Of a DNA stretch of 64,000 nucleotides, positions 17,739-26,422 are shown piece by piece. Position 1 is the stretch's first letter. Each line of letters opens with the position of its first letter. This stretch comes from Amycolatopsis sp. GM8 (GTDB lineage: Bacteria; Actinomycetota; Actinomycetes; Mycobacteriales; Pseudonocardiaceae): assembly GCF_021653975.1 (NCBI RefSeq), contig NZ_JAJKFK010000002.1:310001-374000 (forward strand). The letters run 5' to 3'. A model generated the notes under the pieces. That model ran no database searches and was not told the origin of the DNA. It saw only the letters and a program-made list of their open reading frames with translations. Made by a program: the position numbers and the translations under genes.

Positions 17739-18669
17739 AAACGCTTTCTCGTTCCGCCAGGCGGCGGTAGAGCGACTGCTGGATCGACTCGCGGATCTGG
17801 TCCGTCAGGCTGAAGATCAGCATCGGATCGTCCACGTCGTCCGGGTCGACCGAGTCCGTGGCAATGGGCGCGCCGAATTCGATCGTCCACTTCGTGGGCA
17901 GCGGGATCGCGCCGAGCGGACCCAGCAGCGGGAAGAACGGCGTCACCGGGAAGTACGGCAGGCCCAGCAACCGCGCCAGCGGCTTGAGGTCGGCGATCTT
18001 CGGATAGATCTCCTCCGCGCCGACGATGGCACACGGGATGATCGGCACCCCGGTCCGCAGCGCCGCCGAGACGAACCCGCCCCGCCCGAAACGCTGCAGC
18101 TTGTACCGCGCCGAGAACGGCTTCCCGATCCCCTTGAAGCCCTCCGGCCACACGCCGACCAGCTCACCCGAGGACAGCAACCGCTCGGCGTCGGCGGCGC
18201 AAGCCAGCGTCTGCCCCGTCTTGCGGGCCAGCGTCCCCAGCAGCGGGGTCCGGAACAGCAGGTCCGCACCCAGCATCCGCAGGTGCCGCCGCGCCGGATG
18301 TTCGTCGTGCACGGCGACCGCGGTCATCACGGCGTCCAGCGGCAGCGTGCCCGAGTGGTTGCAGACGATCAGCGCGCCGCCGTCCTTGGGCACGTTGTCG
18401 ATGCCGGTCACGCTGACCCGGAACCACTTCTCGTACAGCAACCGCAGCGGCGGCAGCAGCACCTTCTCGGTCAGCTCGGGGTCGAAGCCGAACTCGTCCA
18501 CGGCGTACTCGCCGGTCAGCCGGTTGCGCAGGAACGTCACCGCGCTGCTCACCGGATCGGCTTCGGCCGGCAGTTCGACCTCCGGAGCCTTGGCGACTCG
18601 CGGCCGCAACGGGATGACTCGAGCTTCCACACTGGTGGTCACTGGCCTGCTCCTGGGTTCCGGGTTCAT
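17728..18669 (-). CDS. lysophospholipid acyltransferase family protein (PlsC-like)
   Basis: A 313-residue acyltransferase predicted to add acyl chains to lysophospholipids. The acyltransferase box reads CNHSGTLPLDA, with a six-residue H-to-D spacing typical of this subfamily rather than the classic HX4D; then VWPEGFKGIGKPFSARYKLQ and VPIIPCAIVGAEE. No membrane-spanning segment is obvious, but peripheral membrane binding is expected. ATG 18669 overlaps the stop of the upstream epimerase (ATGA). This epimerase-acyltransferase pair is also adjacent in mycobacteria (Rv0501-Rv0502). Confidence 0.88.
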   Translation of the reverse strand: MNPEPRSRPVTTSVEARVIPLRPRVAKAPEVELPAEADPVSSAVTFLRNRLTGEYAVDEFGFDPELTEKVLLPPLRLLYEKWFRVSVTGIDNVPKDGGALIVCNHSGTLPLDAVMTAVAVHDEHPARRHLRMLGADLLFRTPLLGTLARKTGQTLACAADAERLLSSGELVGVWPEGFKGIGKPFSARYKLQRFGRGGFVSAALRTGVPIIPCAIVGAEEIYPKIADLKPLARLLGLPYFPVTPFFPLLGPLGAIPLPTKWTIEFGAPIATDSVDPDDVDDPMLIFSLTDQIRESIQQSLYRRLAERESVFKG

Positions 18670-19709
18670 CGGACCTGTCCGGTCGCCGCCGCGGTGACGA
18701 CCCGGCCCGCCATCGCGGCGAGTTGCTCGCCGTCGACGACGGGACGCAGCCCGCGCCCGCGCACGTAGTCGTCGAACGCCGCCGCCGTGGTCCACCGCGG
18801 GCGGTAGCCGAACACCTCCTTCAGCCGCGTGGTGTCGACCACCCGGCCGTAGTTGAGCAGCCGCACCTGGTCCTGCGAGAAGTCGACCAGCCGCGCGCCG
18901 CGCAGCATCTTCGCCACGGACGGGATCAACGCCCGCGGCACCGGCAGCTCGATCCGCCCCGCCCGGCGGACCGCCTGCGACAACGTGAGTACCCCGTCCG
19001 AGCCGACGTTGAACACGCCGGGCTTGTCTTCGAGCGTCGCCATCTCCAGCACCGTGAGCGCGTCCGAAGAGTGCAGCAACTGCAGGCGCGCGTCGTAGCC
19101 GAGCACGGTCGGCACCACCGGCAGCGCGAAGTAGCGCGCCAGCACGGTGTCCACCTCCGGCCCGATCACGTTCGCGAAGCGCGCCAAGGTGATCGTGAGA
19201 TCGGGGCGGCGGCGGGCGAGGCCGCGCACGTAGCCCTCCATCTCGACGGCGTCCTTCGCGTGGCCGTCCCAGGAGTCAGGGATCAGGTCGGAGTCCTCGG
19301 TGAACACGGCGGGCGAGCGCGGACCGGCACCGTAGACCGCGGCCGTGGACTTGACGACGAGCTTGCGCACCGACTCTGAGCGCTGGCAGGCGGCGAGCAG
19401 CCGCATCGTGCCGATGACGTTGACTTCCTTCAGCGTGCCCCGGCGCGCCGGGGCGGCCGGATGACAGGTGGTCGCCGCGTGCACCACCGTGTCGACGCCC
19501 GCGTCCTCGAGGATCCTGGCGATCAGCGGGTTGCGGATGTCGGCGCGCACGAACTCGGCCCGGCCGAGGCGGCGCAGCACCCGCTCGGCGGGCGGCGTGG
19601 TGTCCACCCCGAGCACCCGCTCGAACTCCGGGTTGGTGCCGAGGCGGGCGAGCAGCCGGCCACCGAGCTCACCGCCGACTCCGGTGACCAGCACGACACT
19701 GGACGGCAT
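18666..19709 (-). CDS. NAD-dependent epimerase/dehydratase family protein (extended SDR)
   Basis: A 347-residue extended short-chain dehydrogenase. The NAD-binding motif is VLVTGVGGELGGRLLARL and the serine STAAVYG is present, but the catalytic YxxxK is not: the corresponding stretch reads DSWDGHAKDAVEMEGY. It therefore either uses a different mechanism or is not a classic epimerase, despite the galE-like annotation common in this family. Start ATG 19709. It is translated into the acyltransferase by stop/start overlap, so a joint envelope-lipid role is plausible but unproven. Confidence 0.82.
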   Translation of the reverse strand: MPSSVVLVTGVGGELGGRLLARLGTNPEFERVLGVDTTPPAERVLRRLGRAEFVRADIRNPLIARILEDAGVDTVVHAATTCHPAAPARRGTLKEVNVIGTMRLLAACQRSESVRKLVVKSTAAVYGAGPRSPAVFTEDSDLIPDSWDGHAKDAVEMEGYVRGLARRRPDLTITLARFANVIGPEVDTVLARYFALPVVPTVLGYDARLQLLHSSDALTVLEMATLEDKPGVFNVGSDGVLTLSQAVRRAGRIELPVPRALIPSVAKMLRGARLVDFSQDQVRLLNYGRVVDTTRLKEVFGYRPRWTTAAAFDDYVRGRGLRPVVDGEQLAAMAGRVVTAAATGQVR

Positions 19710-19830
19710 GAAACCCCCCGCGAAAGGGTCGGGATACGAGCGGCGCAGGCGATGCTACTCCCGCCGCGGCACCCGCGTCAGGGTCTCTTACATGCTATTA
19801 ACCCAGGTCAGCGTGGTCACCCGAATGGGT

Positions 19831-19860
19831 GCGACCCGCCCGGGTAACCGGACGGGTCGC
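19831..19860 (-). terminator. hairpin downstream of bS22 gene
   Basis: Arms GCGACCCGCCC (19831-19841) and GGACGGGTCGC (19850-19860), 11 bases with one G-T pair, eight-base loop. It lies 25 bases past the bS22 stop and before the epimerase gene, so it probably ends the bS22 transcript. No U-run. Confidence 0.6.
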
Positions 19861-19884
19861 GGAAAGACGTCGTACGCGCGGGCG

Positions 19885-19986
19885 TTACTTGCCCTGCTTC
19901 CGACGCTGCATCCGCGTGCGGCGCAGCAGCTTGCGGTGCTTCTTCTTGGACATGCGCTTGCGGCGCTTCTTGATCACTGAGCCCAC
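19885..19986 (-). CDS. ribosomal protein bS22 (AURKAIP1/COX24 domain)
   Basis: A 33-residue, extremely basic protein: it begins [20 protein letters not shown] and ends [12 protein letters not shown]. This sequence is the AURKAIP1/COX24-like protein identified as an extra small-subunit protein (bS22) in actinobacterial ribosomes, where it binds 16S rRNA near the decoding centre. GTG 19986 is preceded by GGAGGAG. It is below usual gene-finder length limits. In mycobacteria it is likewise between the small HTH gene and the epimerase (Rv0500B). Confidence 0.93.
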   Translation of the reverse strand: MGSVIKKRRKRMSKKKHRKLLRRTRMQRRKQGK

Positions 19987-20110
19987 GGGTGCTCCTCCAA
20001 CATTTCCGTCTACCGACGCTGCCCTCGCGCAGCGTCCAGCGAAATGGAGCGCATCAGGCGCGAGCGATTTACCAGGTTACCCGCGTGCTCACCGCACAAC
20101 CGCACGACCC

Positions 20111-20323
20111 CTAGCCGACGTCGAAATACGCACCCTGCAGGTATTCGTGCACAGCCTTCTCCGGCACCCGGAACGACTTGCCGACCCGTACGGCCGGCAG
20201 CTCGCCCGAGTGCACGAGGCGATAGACGGTCATCTTGGAGACGCGCATCAGCGCGGCCACCTCGGCGACCGTCAGGAATTGGACCTGCCCGACAGCGGGC
20301 ACGTCCTTCTTGTCCGACGGCAT
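20111..20323 (-). CDS. small excisionase-type helix-turn-helix protein
   Basis: A 70-residue DNA-binding protein of the MerR-like excisionase family: FLTVAEVAALMRVSKMTVYRLVHSGELPAVRVGKSFRVPE covers the helix-turn-helix and wing. The C-terminus ends HEYLQGAYFDVG. Proteins of this kind upstream of bS22 (Rv0500A position) are conserved in actinobacteria and are usually described as developmental or housekeeping regulators; no phage or integrative element is nearby, so an excision role is unlikely. Start ATG 20323. Confidence 0.88.
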   Translation of the reverse strand: MPSDKKDVPAVGQVQFLTVAEVAALMRVSKMTVYRLVHSGELPAVRVGKSFRVPEKAVHEYLQGAYFDVG

Positions 20324-20513
20324 ACGTCACCGTGCCCTTCGACGCGCGTCGAGCCGTTCGGCTTCCCCACCGGCGGTTCGACGCGCACGTGCTTGTCTCC
20401 TGAGGGTAGCGGGACTCGTGGGACCAGTGCGACGTCTGACCGCAGATTTGGTCCAACCGGGCTCGTGGACCAGCGGATTGTCGCCATTTGTGGCCGTCAT
20501 TGCCGACGGACAG

Positions 20514-21311
20514 TCACCGCCCGAGTTCGGCCGACCGGTCGCGCGCCGCTTCGATCGCGTCCAGCAGTGCCGCCCGGACGCCGTGCTTCTCCAGTTCGCG
20601 GATCGCATTGATGGTGGTCCCCGCAGGTGAGGTGACGGCCTCGCGCAGGATCACCGGGTGCTCGGTGCTCTCGGCGAGCATCTTCGCGGCGCCCACGGCC
20701 GACTGGACGATGAGCTTCTCCGCTACCGCGCGTGGCAGGCCGAGCAGGATCCCCGCGTCGATCATGGCCTCGACCAGGTAGAAGAAGTACGCCGGGCCGG
20801 ATCCGGACAGCGCGGTGACCGCGTCCTGCTGCGTCTCCGGCACCTCGATGACCTGCCCGACGGCGGACAGCAGCTCCGTGACGAGCGCCACGTGCTCGCG
20901 CGTCGCGTGGGTCCCCGGCGAGACCGCGCTCATCGCCTCGCCCACCACCATCGGGGTGTTCGGCATCACCCGGACGACGGGCACCCCCTCGGGCAGGCGC
21001 CGCTCGTACAACGCCGTCGGCAGGCCCGCACACAGCGAGACGACCAGCGAGGACGGGCTGACGACGGGTTCCAGCTCGGTCAGCACCGGATCGATGTCCT
21101 GCGGTTTGACCGCGACCACCAGGACGTCGGCCCGCTTGGCGGCCTCGTCCACCTCGACCCCGGCGATGCCGTACCGGGCGGTCAGCTCCGCCGCGCGCTC
21201 CGGGTGCCGCTCGGTGAACAGCAGGTCCTCCGCGCTGCGACCGGCCTGCAGCAGGCCCGCCAGCAGCGCTTCCCCGATCTTTCCGGCACCCAGTACGGCA
21301 ATGGTCGTCAT
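20514..21311 (-). CDS. proC: pyrroline-5-carboxylate reductase
   Basis: Catalyses the last step of proline synthesis, NAD(P)H reduction of pyrroline-5-carboxylate. The 265-residue protein has the dinucleotide fold IAVLGAGKIGEALLAGLLQ, VVAVKPQDID, RVMPNTP and the family signature DAVTALSGSGPAYFFYLVEAM; the C-terminal helical dimer domain includes LREAVTSPAGTTINAIRELE. Length is normal. Start ATG 21311, ten bases after the thioesterase stop. Confidence 0.97.
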   Translation of the reverse strand: MTTIAVLGAGKIGEALLAGLLQAGRSAEDLLFTERHPERAAELTARYGIAGVEVDEAAKRADVLVVAVKPQDIDPVLTELEPVVSPSSLVVSLCAGLPTALYERRLPEGVPVVRVMPNTPMVVGEAMSAVSPGTHATREHVALVTELLSAVGQVIEVPETQQDAVTALSGSGPAYFFYLVEAMIDAGILLGLPRAVAEKLIVQSAVGAAKMLAESTEHPVILREAVTSPAGTTINAIRELEKHGVRAALLDAIEAARDRSAELGR

Positions 21312-21320
21312 GCCCAGAGC

Positions 21321-22148
21321 CTAAGGCGCGGGGGCCAGCGCCAGCTGCCGGGACTGGCCGACCAGCCGGCCCGCGGAGTCGATGACCGTAGCGTCGGAGT
21401 CGAACCACGCGTCGTACACCGAACGGCATTCGACCTGCACCCGCAGCCAGCCGGTGGCCGGCCGGGCGCGCAGCAAGGCAGTCAGCTGGACGGTCGGCGA
21501 CCAGCCGAACCGGCCGAGGTTGAACACCACCGGCGGGTTGACGTCGCCGGCCAGCAGCACGAAGTACGGGTCCGGCACGGTATGCCGCGGGCGTGCCCAC
21601 AGCCGCAGCCGCGGCGGGTCGCCGGTGCGGCCGGTCAGGTAGCCGGCGGTCGCCGGGTCGAGCCGGATGTCGCAGCCCTTCGCCAGGTTGAACACACCCT
21701 CGGCGGTGTCGCCACCCAGCGGGATCGCGCGCGGTGGCGGTTCCGCGGGCATCGGGCTCAGATCGCTCCAGTCCGGGCGGCGGACCGGCAGCCTGCCCAC
21801 GGTCACCGTCGCCTCGACACAGCTGCGGCCGCGCTGCTCCAGCTGCACCGCGACGACCGTGGCCCGGCGGCCGAGCTTGCGCACGTCGGTCCGTAGCAGC
21901 ACCGGGCCGATCGCCGGCGCGCGCAGGAACTCGGCGCTCACGACCAGCGGTTCCCCCGCGGGGTCGCCGTGCTCGGCCAGCACCGCGACCGCGGCCTTCG
22001 CGATGAGCGAGAGCAGGAAACCACCGTGCGGGTGGTGCCCGATCGACCACTCCTGGCGCAGGTCCGCGGTCAGCGTGCCGTCTCCCAGGGACCGGACGGC
22101 GCACGCCACGTCGAAGGACGCCGGGTCCTGGGCCTCCGCTGTGCTCAC
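21321..22148 (-). CDS. acyl-CoA thioesterase, TesB-like double hotdog
   Basis: A 275-residue protein with two hotdog halves. The first contains HHPHGGFLLSLIAKAAV and SAEFLRAPAIGPVLL, typical of the actinobacterial thioesterase-like family; the second half has RPATGWLRVQVECRSVYDAWFDSDATVID, a Q/D-type pattern. Predicted to hydrolyse acyl-CoA, substrate unknown. GTG start 22148. Lies immediately before proC, the order seen in mycobacteria (Rv0499-Rv0500). Confidence 0.83.
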   Translation of the reverse strand: MSTAEAQDPASFDVACAVRSLGDGTLTADLRQEWSIGHHPHGGFLLSLIAKAAVAVLAEHGDPAGEPLVVSAEFLRAPAIGPVLLRTDVRKLGRRATVVAVQLEQRGRSCVEATVTVGRLPVRRPDWSDLSPMPAEPPPRAIPLGGDTAEGVFNLAKGCDIRLDPATAGYLTGRTGDPPRLRLWARPRHTVPDPYFVLLAGDVNPPVVFNLGRFGWSPTVQLTALLRARPATGWLRVQVECRSVYDAWFDSDATVIDSAGRLVGQSRQLALAPAP

Positions 22149-22271
22149 GAAGAGCTGGCCAGTGCGCGCGGGACGAGGGCGGCGGCGAATTTCAACGAGA
22201 GCAGCGGGTTCACGACGGAAACTTTACGTGTTCACATATCGGAAGCCCATGCTCCGGCCATGCACGACAAG

Positions 22272-22289
22272 AGTGAAGTTGATCTTGTT
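22272..22289 (+). repeat. 18-base motif shared with 57784-57801
   Basis: AGTGAAGTTGATCTTGTT occurs here and, in reverse complement, at 57784-57801. Both are in non-coding sequence. It lies between the isomerase stop and the thioesterase start, about 120 bases upstream of the latter. A 12-base core recurs at 56886-56897. Confidence 0.5.
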
Positions 22290-22295
22290 GACGAT

Positions 22296-23084
22296 TCACT
22301 GCCCGAGGTGGAAACGGGCGAACAGCAACGCGTCCGCGAGGTCCTTCATCCGGTGCGCGGAACTCGCCGCGCGACGGGTGTTCACCTCCAGCACGAGCTG
22401 CCCGTCGAAGCGCTCCGTGGCGAGCCGTCCGAGTAGTTCCGCGCAGGGCTGGCCGCCCCGGCCGGGCACGAGGTGCTCGTCCTTCGGCACCCCGGAGCCA
22501 TCGGCGAGGTGCACGTGGCTGAGCCCGGCGCCCATCCGGTCTGCCAGCGCCAGCGCGTCCATCTGGGCGGCGGCCGAGTGCGACAGGTCGAGGGTGTAGT
22601 GCGCGTAGCCGACGTCGGTCGGGTCGATCGAGGGCCGGAACGCCGACATCCGCGCGTCCCGCCGACCGCCGGGCGGCCGCACCTTGAACATGTTCTCGAC
22701 CGCGATCTCGATCCCGCTCTCGTCCTCCAGCCCGGCGATGAGATCGGCGAACCCGTCGCCGTAGCGCCGCTGCCACCGGAACGGCGGGTGCACGACGACG
22801 GTCCGGGCCTCCAGGTCCAGCGCGGCCTCGACGCTGCGCCGCAGCCGCACCTCCGGATCCGGCGACCAGACCCGCTGGGTGATCAGCAGCGACGGCGAGT
22901 GCACCGACAGCACCGGCATCCCGGTCCGCCGCGACCACCGGCGCAGCTCAGGCACGTGCTGGCTGACCGGGTCCACCCAGATCATCACCTCGACCCCGTC
23001 GTAGCCGAGGTCCGCGGCCAGCTCGAAGCCGGTGCCGGCGCGCAGCGGCCACACCGAAGCGGTCGACAGGCCGACCGGGATCAA
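22296..23084 (-). CDS. sugar phosphate isomerase/epimerase family (AP-endonuclease-2 fold)
   Basis: A 262-residue TIM-barrel protein. Metal and substrate positions are recognisable: VEVMIWVDP, VVVHPPFRW, IAVENMFKVRP, YTLDLSHSAAAQM, LSHVHLADG and LVLEVNTRR. The reaction is not known. I chose TTG 23084 because it overlaps the upstream stop (TTGA) and gives the natural N-terminus IPVGLSTASVWPLRAG; no ATG or GTG is available nearby in this frame. Its position matches Rv0498 of M. tuberculosis, next to the proline-rich membrane protein. Confidence 0.82.
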   Translation of the reverse strand: MIPVGLSTASVWPLRAGTGFELAADLGYDGVEVMIWVDPVSQHVPELRRWSRRTGMPVLSVHSPSLLITQRVWSPDPEVRLRRSVEAALDLEARTVVVHPPFRWQRRYGDGFADLIAGLEDESGIEIAVENMFKVRPPGGRRDARMSAFRPSIDPTDVGYAHYTLDLSHSAAAQMDALALADRMGAGLSHVHLADGSGVPKDEHLVPGRGGQPCAELLGRLATERFDGQLVLEVNTRRAASSAHRMKDLADALLFARFHLGQ

Positions 23085-24580
23085 CGCGAGAGCAGCAGCA
23101 GGGCCGCCGGTGACACGGTGACCACGAGCCCGACCAGCACCGCCAGCACCATCGTCTGGATGTCGTCCGCGCGGCGGATCTTCCGCACGATGAACACCAG
23201 CCCGACGATCACGACGAGGGCGACGATGAGCGCGGCGGCCGGGATCTTGCCCCACAGCCAGTTGAAGCCGAGCCACACCGCGGCCCCGCCGATGACACCC
23301 AGCGCCAGCTGGGCCGCCATGGACAGCCACTGCTTCGCCGGGGACGCCTCGGCGGCCTCGGGCTCCTCGTCTTCCTCGTACTCGACGGGCTGCCCGGCTT
23401 CGTCCTCGTAGTCGTAGCCGGTGCCGAGCCGCTCGGGTTCGGCCTCGCCGAAGTCACCGAACTCGTCGACCTCGGCGTCGTCGTCGGCGAACGGGTCGTG
23501 GAAGCCGGTGGCCTCCATCTGCTCGTCCGGCACCGCCCGGTTGAACCCGGACGGGTGCACCGGCCGCGCGCCGATCTCGGTCTCCTCCGCGGCGGACGGC
23601 TGCGGGCGCTGGCGGCGCCAGCGGGACAGCCCGGCGGGCGGCGCGTCCGGTGGGACGACCGCTTCGGGCGGCTGCTTGCCGTTGACCGCCTGGAACTGCT
23701 CGGTGTGCGGCTCGGGCTCGGCCGGGGGCCGGCCCCGGCGCAGCGGGCGGCGCGGCGGAGCCTGGAAGGCGCCACTCGGCATGCCGCCGGGCGGCGGGCC
23801 GGGGTCCGCGACGTCTTCGGGCGCCGGGGCGTCGAGCCCGTCGAGGCGGGCGGAGAGCGCACCGGGCTGGGGCCGGCGCAACGGCGGCACCTGCCGGGTC
23901 TCCTCCGCCGGGCGGACCGGGGGCCGGCGCTCGTCCTGCGGCTCCGGCAGCGGCATCGGGGCCGACTCCTGCGGCGGCCGGCGCAGCGGCCCCGAGTCGT
24001 TCGGCGGCCGGCGGCGTGACGGCAGCGGGAACGCGCCCGACTCCGGGGGCGGCGGCGCGGCGGGACGCGGGAAACCGCCCGACTCCGGTGCCTGCGGACG
24101 TGGGTAGGTCCCGGATTCCTGCGGCGGACGCGGGAAGGTGCCGGACTCCGGTGGCGCGACGTTCGGCTTCGGGAACGTGCCTGACGGGGGCGGCGGGACC
24201 GGTCTCGGGAACGCGCCCGACGGCGGCTGCGGCGGGGCGCCGTTCGGCCGGGGCATCGCGGCGGAGTCCTGCGGGGGCCGGGGCGGGAGCGGCGGCGCGG
24301 GCGGCGCGTCGTCTTCGGGCAGCGCACGGCGGCCGCCGTTGCGACGGCCGTTGGGCGGCGGCGGGTTGTCCCCGCGGACCCGGTCGATGATCGCCTGCGG
24401 ACCGGTCTCGGTGGCGTGGCCACCACCGCGCCGCGGCGGCTCGTTGCCGTTCGGCTGCTGCTCGTCTTCGTCATCCGCGGCACGGCGGTGCCGCCGGCGG
24501 CCCTCGGTGTTGCCACCGTGCAGCGCGAGCAGCTCCGCGACCGTCTTCTGCGAGCGGTCCTGACCGCTTTCCCGACTCAT
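23081..24580 (-). CDS. proline-rich repetitive membrane protein
   Basis: A 499-residue protein. The first about 400 residues are low-complexity and rich in proline, arginine, glycine and serine, with many variants of a P-x-S-G-x-F-P-R-P unit (about residues 118-205), then an acidic stretch (about 365-415). The C-terminus holds three hydrophobic helices (about 420-440, 447-466, 475-497). The long cytoplasmic or exported repeat arm is probably disordered. Equivalent proline-rich proteins next to ppx occur in mycobacteria (Rv0497), function unknown. Start ATG 24580. Confidence 0.82.
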   Translation of the reverse strand: MSRESGQDRSQKTVAELLALHGGNTEGRRRHRRAADDEDEQQPNGNEPPRRGGGHATETGPQAIIDRVRGDNPPPPNGRRNGGRRALPEDDAPPAPPLPPRPPQDSAAMPRPNGAPPQPPSGAFPRPVPPPPSGTFPKPNVAPPESGTFPRPPQESGTYPRPQAPESGGFPRPAAPPPPESGAFPLPSRRRPPNDSGPLRRPPQESAPMPLPEPQDERRPPVRPAEETRQVPPLRRPQPGALSARLDGLDAPAPEDVADPGPPPGGMPSGAFQAPPRRPLRRGRPPAEPEPHTEQFQAVNGKQPPEAVVPPDAPPAGLSRWRRQRPQPSAAEETEIGARPVHPSGFNRAVPDEQMEATGFHDPFADDDAEVDEFGDFGEAEPERLGTGYDYEDEAGQPVEYEEDEEPEAAEASPAKQWLSMAAQLALGVIGGAAVWLGFNWLWGKIPAAALIVALVVIVGLVFIVRKIRRADDIQTMVLAVLVGLVVTVSPAALLLLSR

Positions 24581-24658
24581 CAGCGTTTCACCCCAACCAC
24601 GCCCAGGTCATCGCGTAGCCTGCGAGCACGGCTTCGGACGTGACAAAGCGACACCGCC

Positions 24659-25705
24659 TCACGCATCCCTTCCACCTCTCCACCGTGCACTGACCGCAGC
24701 GGTCCCGTCTACCGGGGTGCTGTCATCGGTCCATCGGCGCGACGAATCGCACCATGTTCCCGGTGCAGTGTCGTCCTCACCGTTCGTACGGTCCAGTCGC
24801 CGCAAGATCAGGCCCTCTCGCAGCGCCCATGGACAGATCTCCAGTTCGTGCAGCGACATCACCCGCATGGCGGCCTGCGCCACCAGCGCACCACCGACCA
24901 GCTGGTGCGCACGGCTCGCGCTGACCCCCTCCAGCTCGGCCAGGTCGGCCGCTGTCATCCGGGAGATGAACGCGATGAGCTGCCGCAACGCGGTGGCGGA
25001 CAGGATACGGGGTACCCGCGGCCCGTCGGCGGACGGCGCCGCGCCGGCCAGCCTGGCCAGCGACCGGAAGGTCTTCGACGTGGCCACCACCCGGTCCGGT
25101 TTGCCCGATCGAGCGACTTCCCGGGCGAGTGGCGCGAGTTGCTCCTCGAGCCAGTCCGAAGTCTCCTCGAGCTCGCCCCGGCTCGGCGGATCGTGCGAGA
25201 ACCGGGTGCGGGTGATCCGCCCCGCGCCGAGCGGCAGCGACTCGGCGAGCGTCGGCTCCTCGTCCATGCCCATCGCCACTTCGAGCGACCCACCGCCGAT
25301 GTCGAGCACCAGCAGGTTCCCGGCCGACCAGCCGAACCAGCGGCGCACGGCGAGGAACGTCATCCGCGCCTCGTCGGGCCCGGAAAGCGCTTTCAGGTCG
25401 ATCCCCGTCTCGTCCACGACCCGGCGCAGCACCTGGGCGGAGTTCGTGGCCTCGCGCACGGCCGAGGTCGCGAAGGCCATGACCTCCTCGCAGTTGAGCG
25501 CGGCGGCCGACTTCTTGGCGGTCGTCACCGCGTCGACCAGCGCCTTCTCGCCCGCCCTGCTCAGCTCACCGCGCTTGGTGATCTGCTCGGCGAGGCGCAG
25601 CACCGTCTTCTCCGAATGCATCGGCGTCGGGTGGGCACCACGATGGGCGTCCACCACCAGCAGGTGAACGGTGTTGGACCCCACGTCGAGAACCCCTAGG
25701 CGCAC
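24659..25705 (-). CDS. ppx: Ppx/GppA phosphatase family protein (exopolyphosphatase)
   Basis: A 348-residue ASKHA-fold phosphatase predicted to degrade polyphosphate or pppGpp. Motifs: LGVLDVGSNTVHLLVVDA, EEVMAFATSAVREATN, NLLVLDIGGGSLEVAMG and ICPWALREGLILRRLD. It has only the two ASKHA subdomains, like mycobacterial Ppx1, without the C-terminal HD domain of E. coli Ppx. Its neighbour regX3-senX3, a phosphate-responsive system, makes a polyphosphate role attractive. Start GTG 25705; the 27-base gap to regX3 suggests cotranscription. Confidence 0.9.
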   Translation of the reverse strand: MRLGVLDVGSNTVHLLVVDAHRGAHPTPMHSEKTVLRLAEQITKRGELSRAGEKALVDAVTTAKKSAAALNCEEVMAFATSAVREATNSAQVLRRVVDETGIDLKALSGPDEARMTFLAVRRWFGWSAGNLLVLDIGGGSLEVAMGMDEEPTLAESLPLGAGRITRTRFSHDPPSRGELEETSDWLEEQLAPLAREVARSGKPDRVVATSKTFRSLARLAGAAPSADGPRVPRILSATALRQLIAFISRMTAADLAELEGVSASRAHQLVGGALVAQAAMRVMSLHELEICPWALREGLILRRLDRTNGEDDTAPGTWCDSSRRWTDDSTPVDGTAAVSARWRGGRDA

Positions 25706-25732
25706 AAAGCCCTACGGTACCTGGCCGGCCGG

Positions 25733-26422
25733 CTATGTCTCGAACTTGTAACCAAGACCGCGCACCGTGACCAGATGCCGCGGCGAACCCGGGTCCGGCT
25801 CGATCTTCGACCGCAGCCGTTTGACGTGCACGTCCAGGGTTTTCGTGTCCCCGACGTAGTCCGCGCCCCACACCCGGTCGATCAGCTGGCCGCGGGTGAG
25901 CACCCGGCCCACATTGCGCAGCAGGTACTCCAAAAGGTCGAATTCCTTGAGCGGTAAGGAGACCTCGCCGCCGTCGACCGTCACCACATGCCGCTCGACG
26001 TCCATCCGCACCGGTCCCGCGGCCAGCACCAGCGGCGCCAGCTCACCCTCGGCGCCGTTCTCGCCGCCACGCCGCAGCACCGCACGCACGCGCGCGATCA
26101 GCTCGCGCGCCGAGTACGGCTTGGTCACGTAGTCGTCGGCGCCGAGCTCCAGCCCGACCACCTTGTCGATCTCGCTGTCCCGCGCGGTCACCATGATCAC
26201 CGGAACGGCCGAGCGCTGACGCAGCTGCTTGCAGACGTCCGTGCCGCTCATGCCGGGCAGCATCAGGTCCAGCAGTACGATGTCGGCGCCGTTGCGGTCG
26301 AACTCCTCCAGCGCCTGCTGGCCGTTGCCGGCCACGGCGGCGGTGAAGCCCTCCTTGCGCAGAAGGAAGGCCAACGGGTCGGCGAACGACTCCTCGTCCT
26401 CGACGATGAGCACCCTCGTCAC
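25733..26422 (-). CDS. regX3: phosphate-response regulator RegX3, OmpR family
   Basis: A 229-residue response regulator: receiver domain (1-120) with the phospho-acceptor Asp52 in IVLLDLMLPGMSG and switch lysine in DYVTKPYSARELIARV, and a C-terminal winged helix (about 130-228) ending HLVTVRGLGYKFET. It pairs with SenX3, and in mycobacteria this pair governs phosphate-starvation genes. The GTG start overlaps the senX3 stop (GTGA), so the two are coupled. Confidence 0.95.
   Translation of the reverse strand: MTRVLIVEDEESFADPLAFLLRKEGFTAAVAGNGQQALEEFDRNGADIVLLDLMLPGMSGTDVCKQLRQRSAVPVIMVTARDSEIDKVVGLELGADDYVTKPYSARELIARVRAVLRRGGENGAEGELAPLVLAAGPVRMDVERHVVTVDGGEVSLPLKEFDLLEYLLRNVGRVLTRGQLIDRVWGADYVGDTKTLDVHVKRLRSKIEPDPGSPRHLVTVRGLGYKFET

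Noticed and set aside
20111..20323. Prophage excisionase
   Set aside because: Located in conserved housekeeping order next to bS22 with no integrase or att sites.
22260..22436. Short plus-strand frame starting MHDKSEVDLVDDS
   Set aside because: Runs antisense into the sugar isomerase gene and has no homology signal; the interesting part is the DNA motif.
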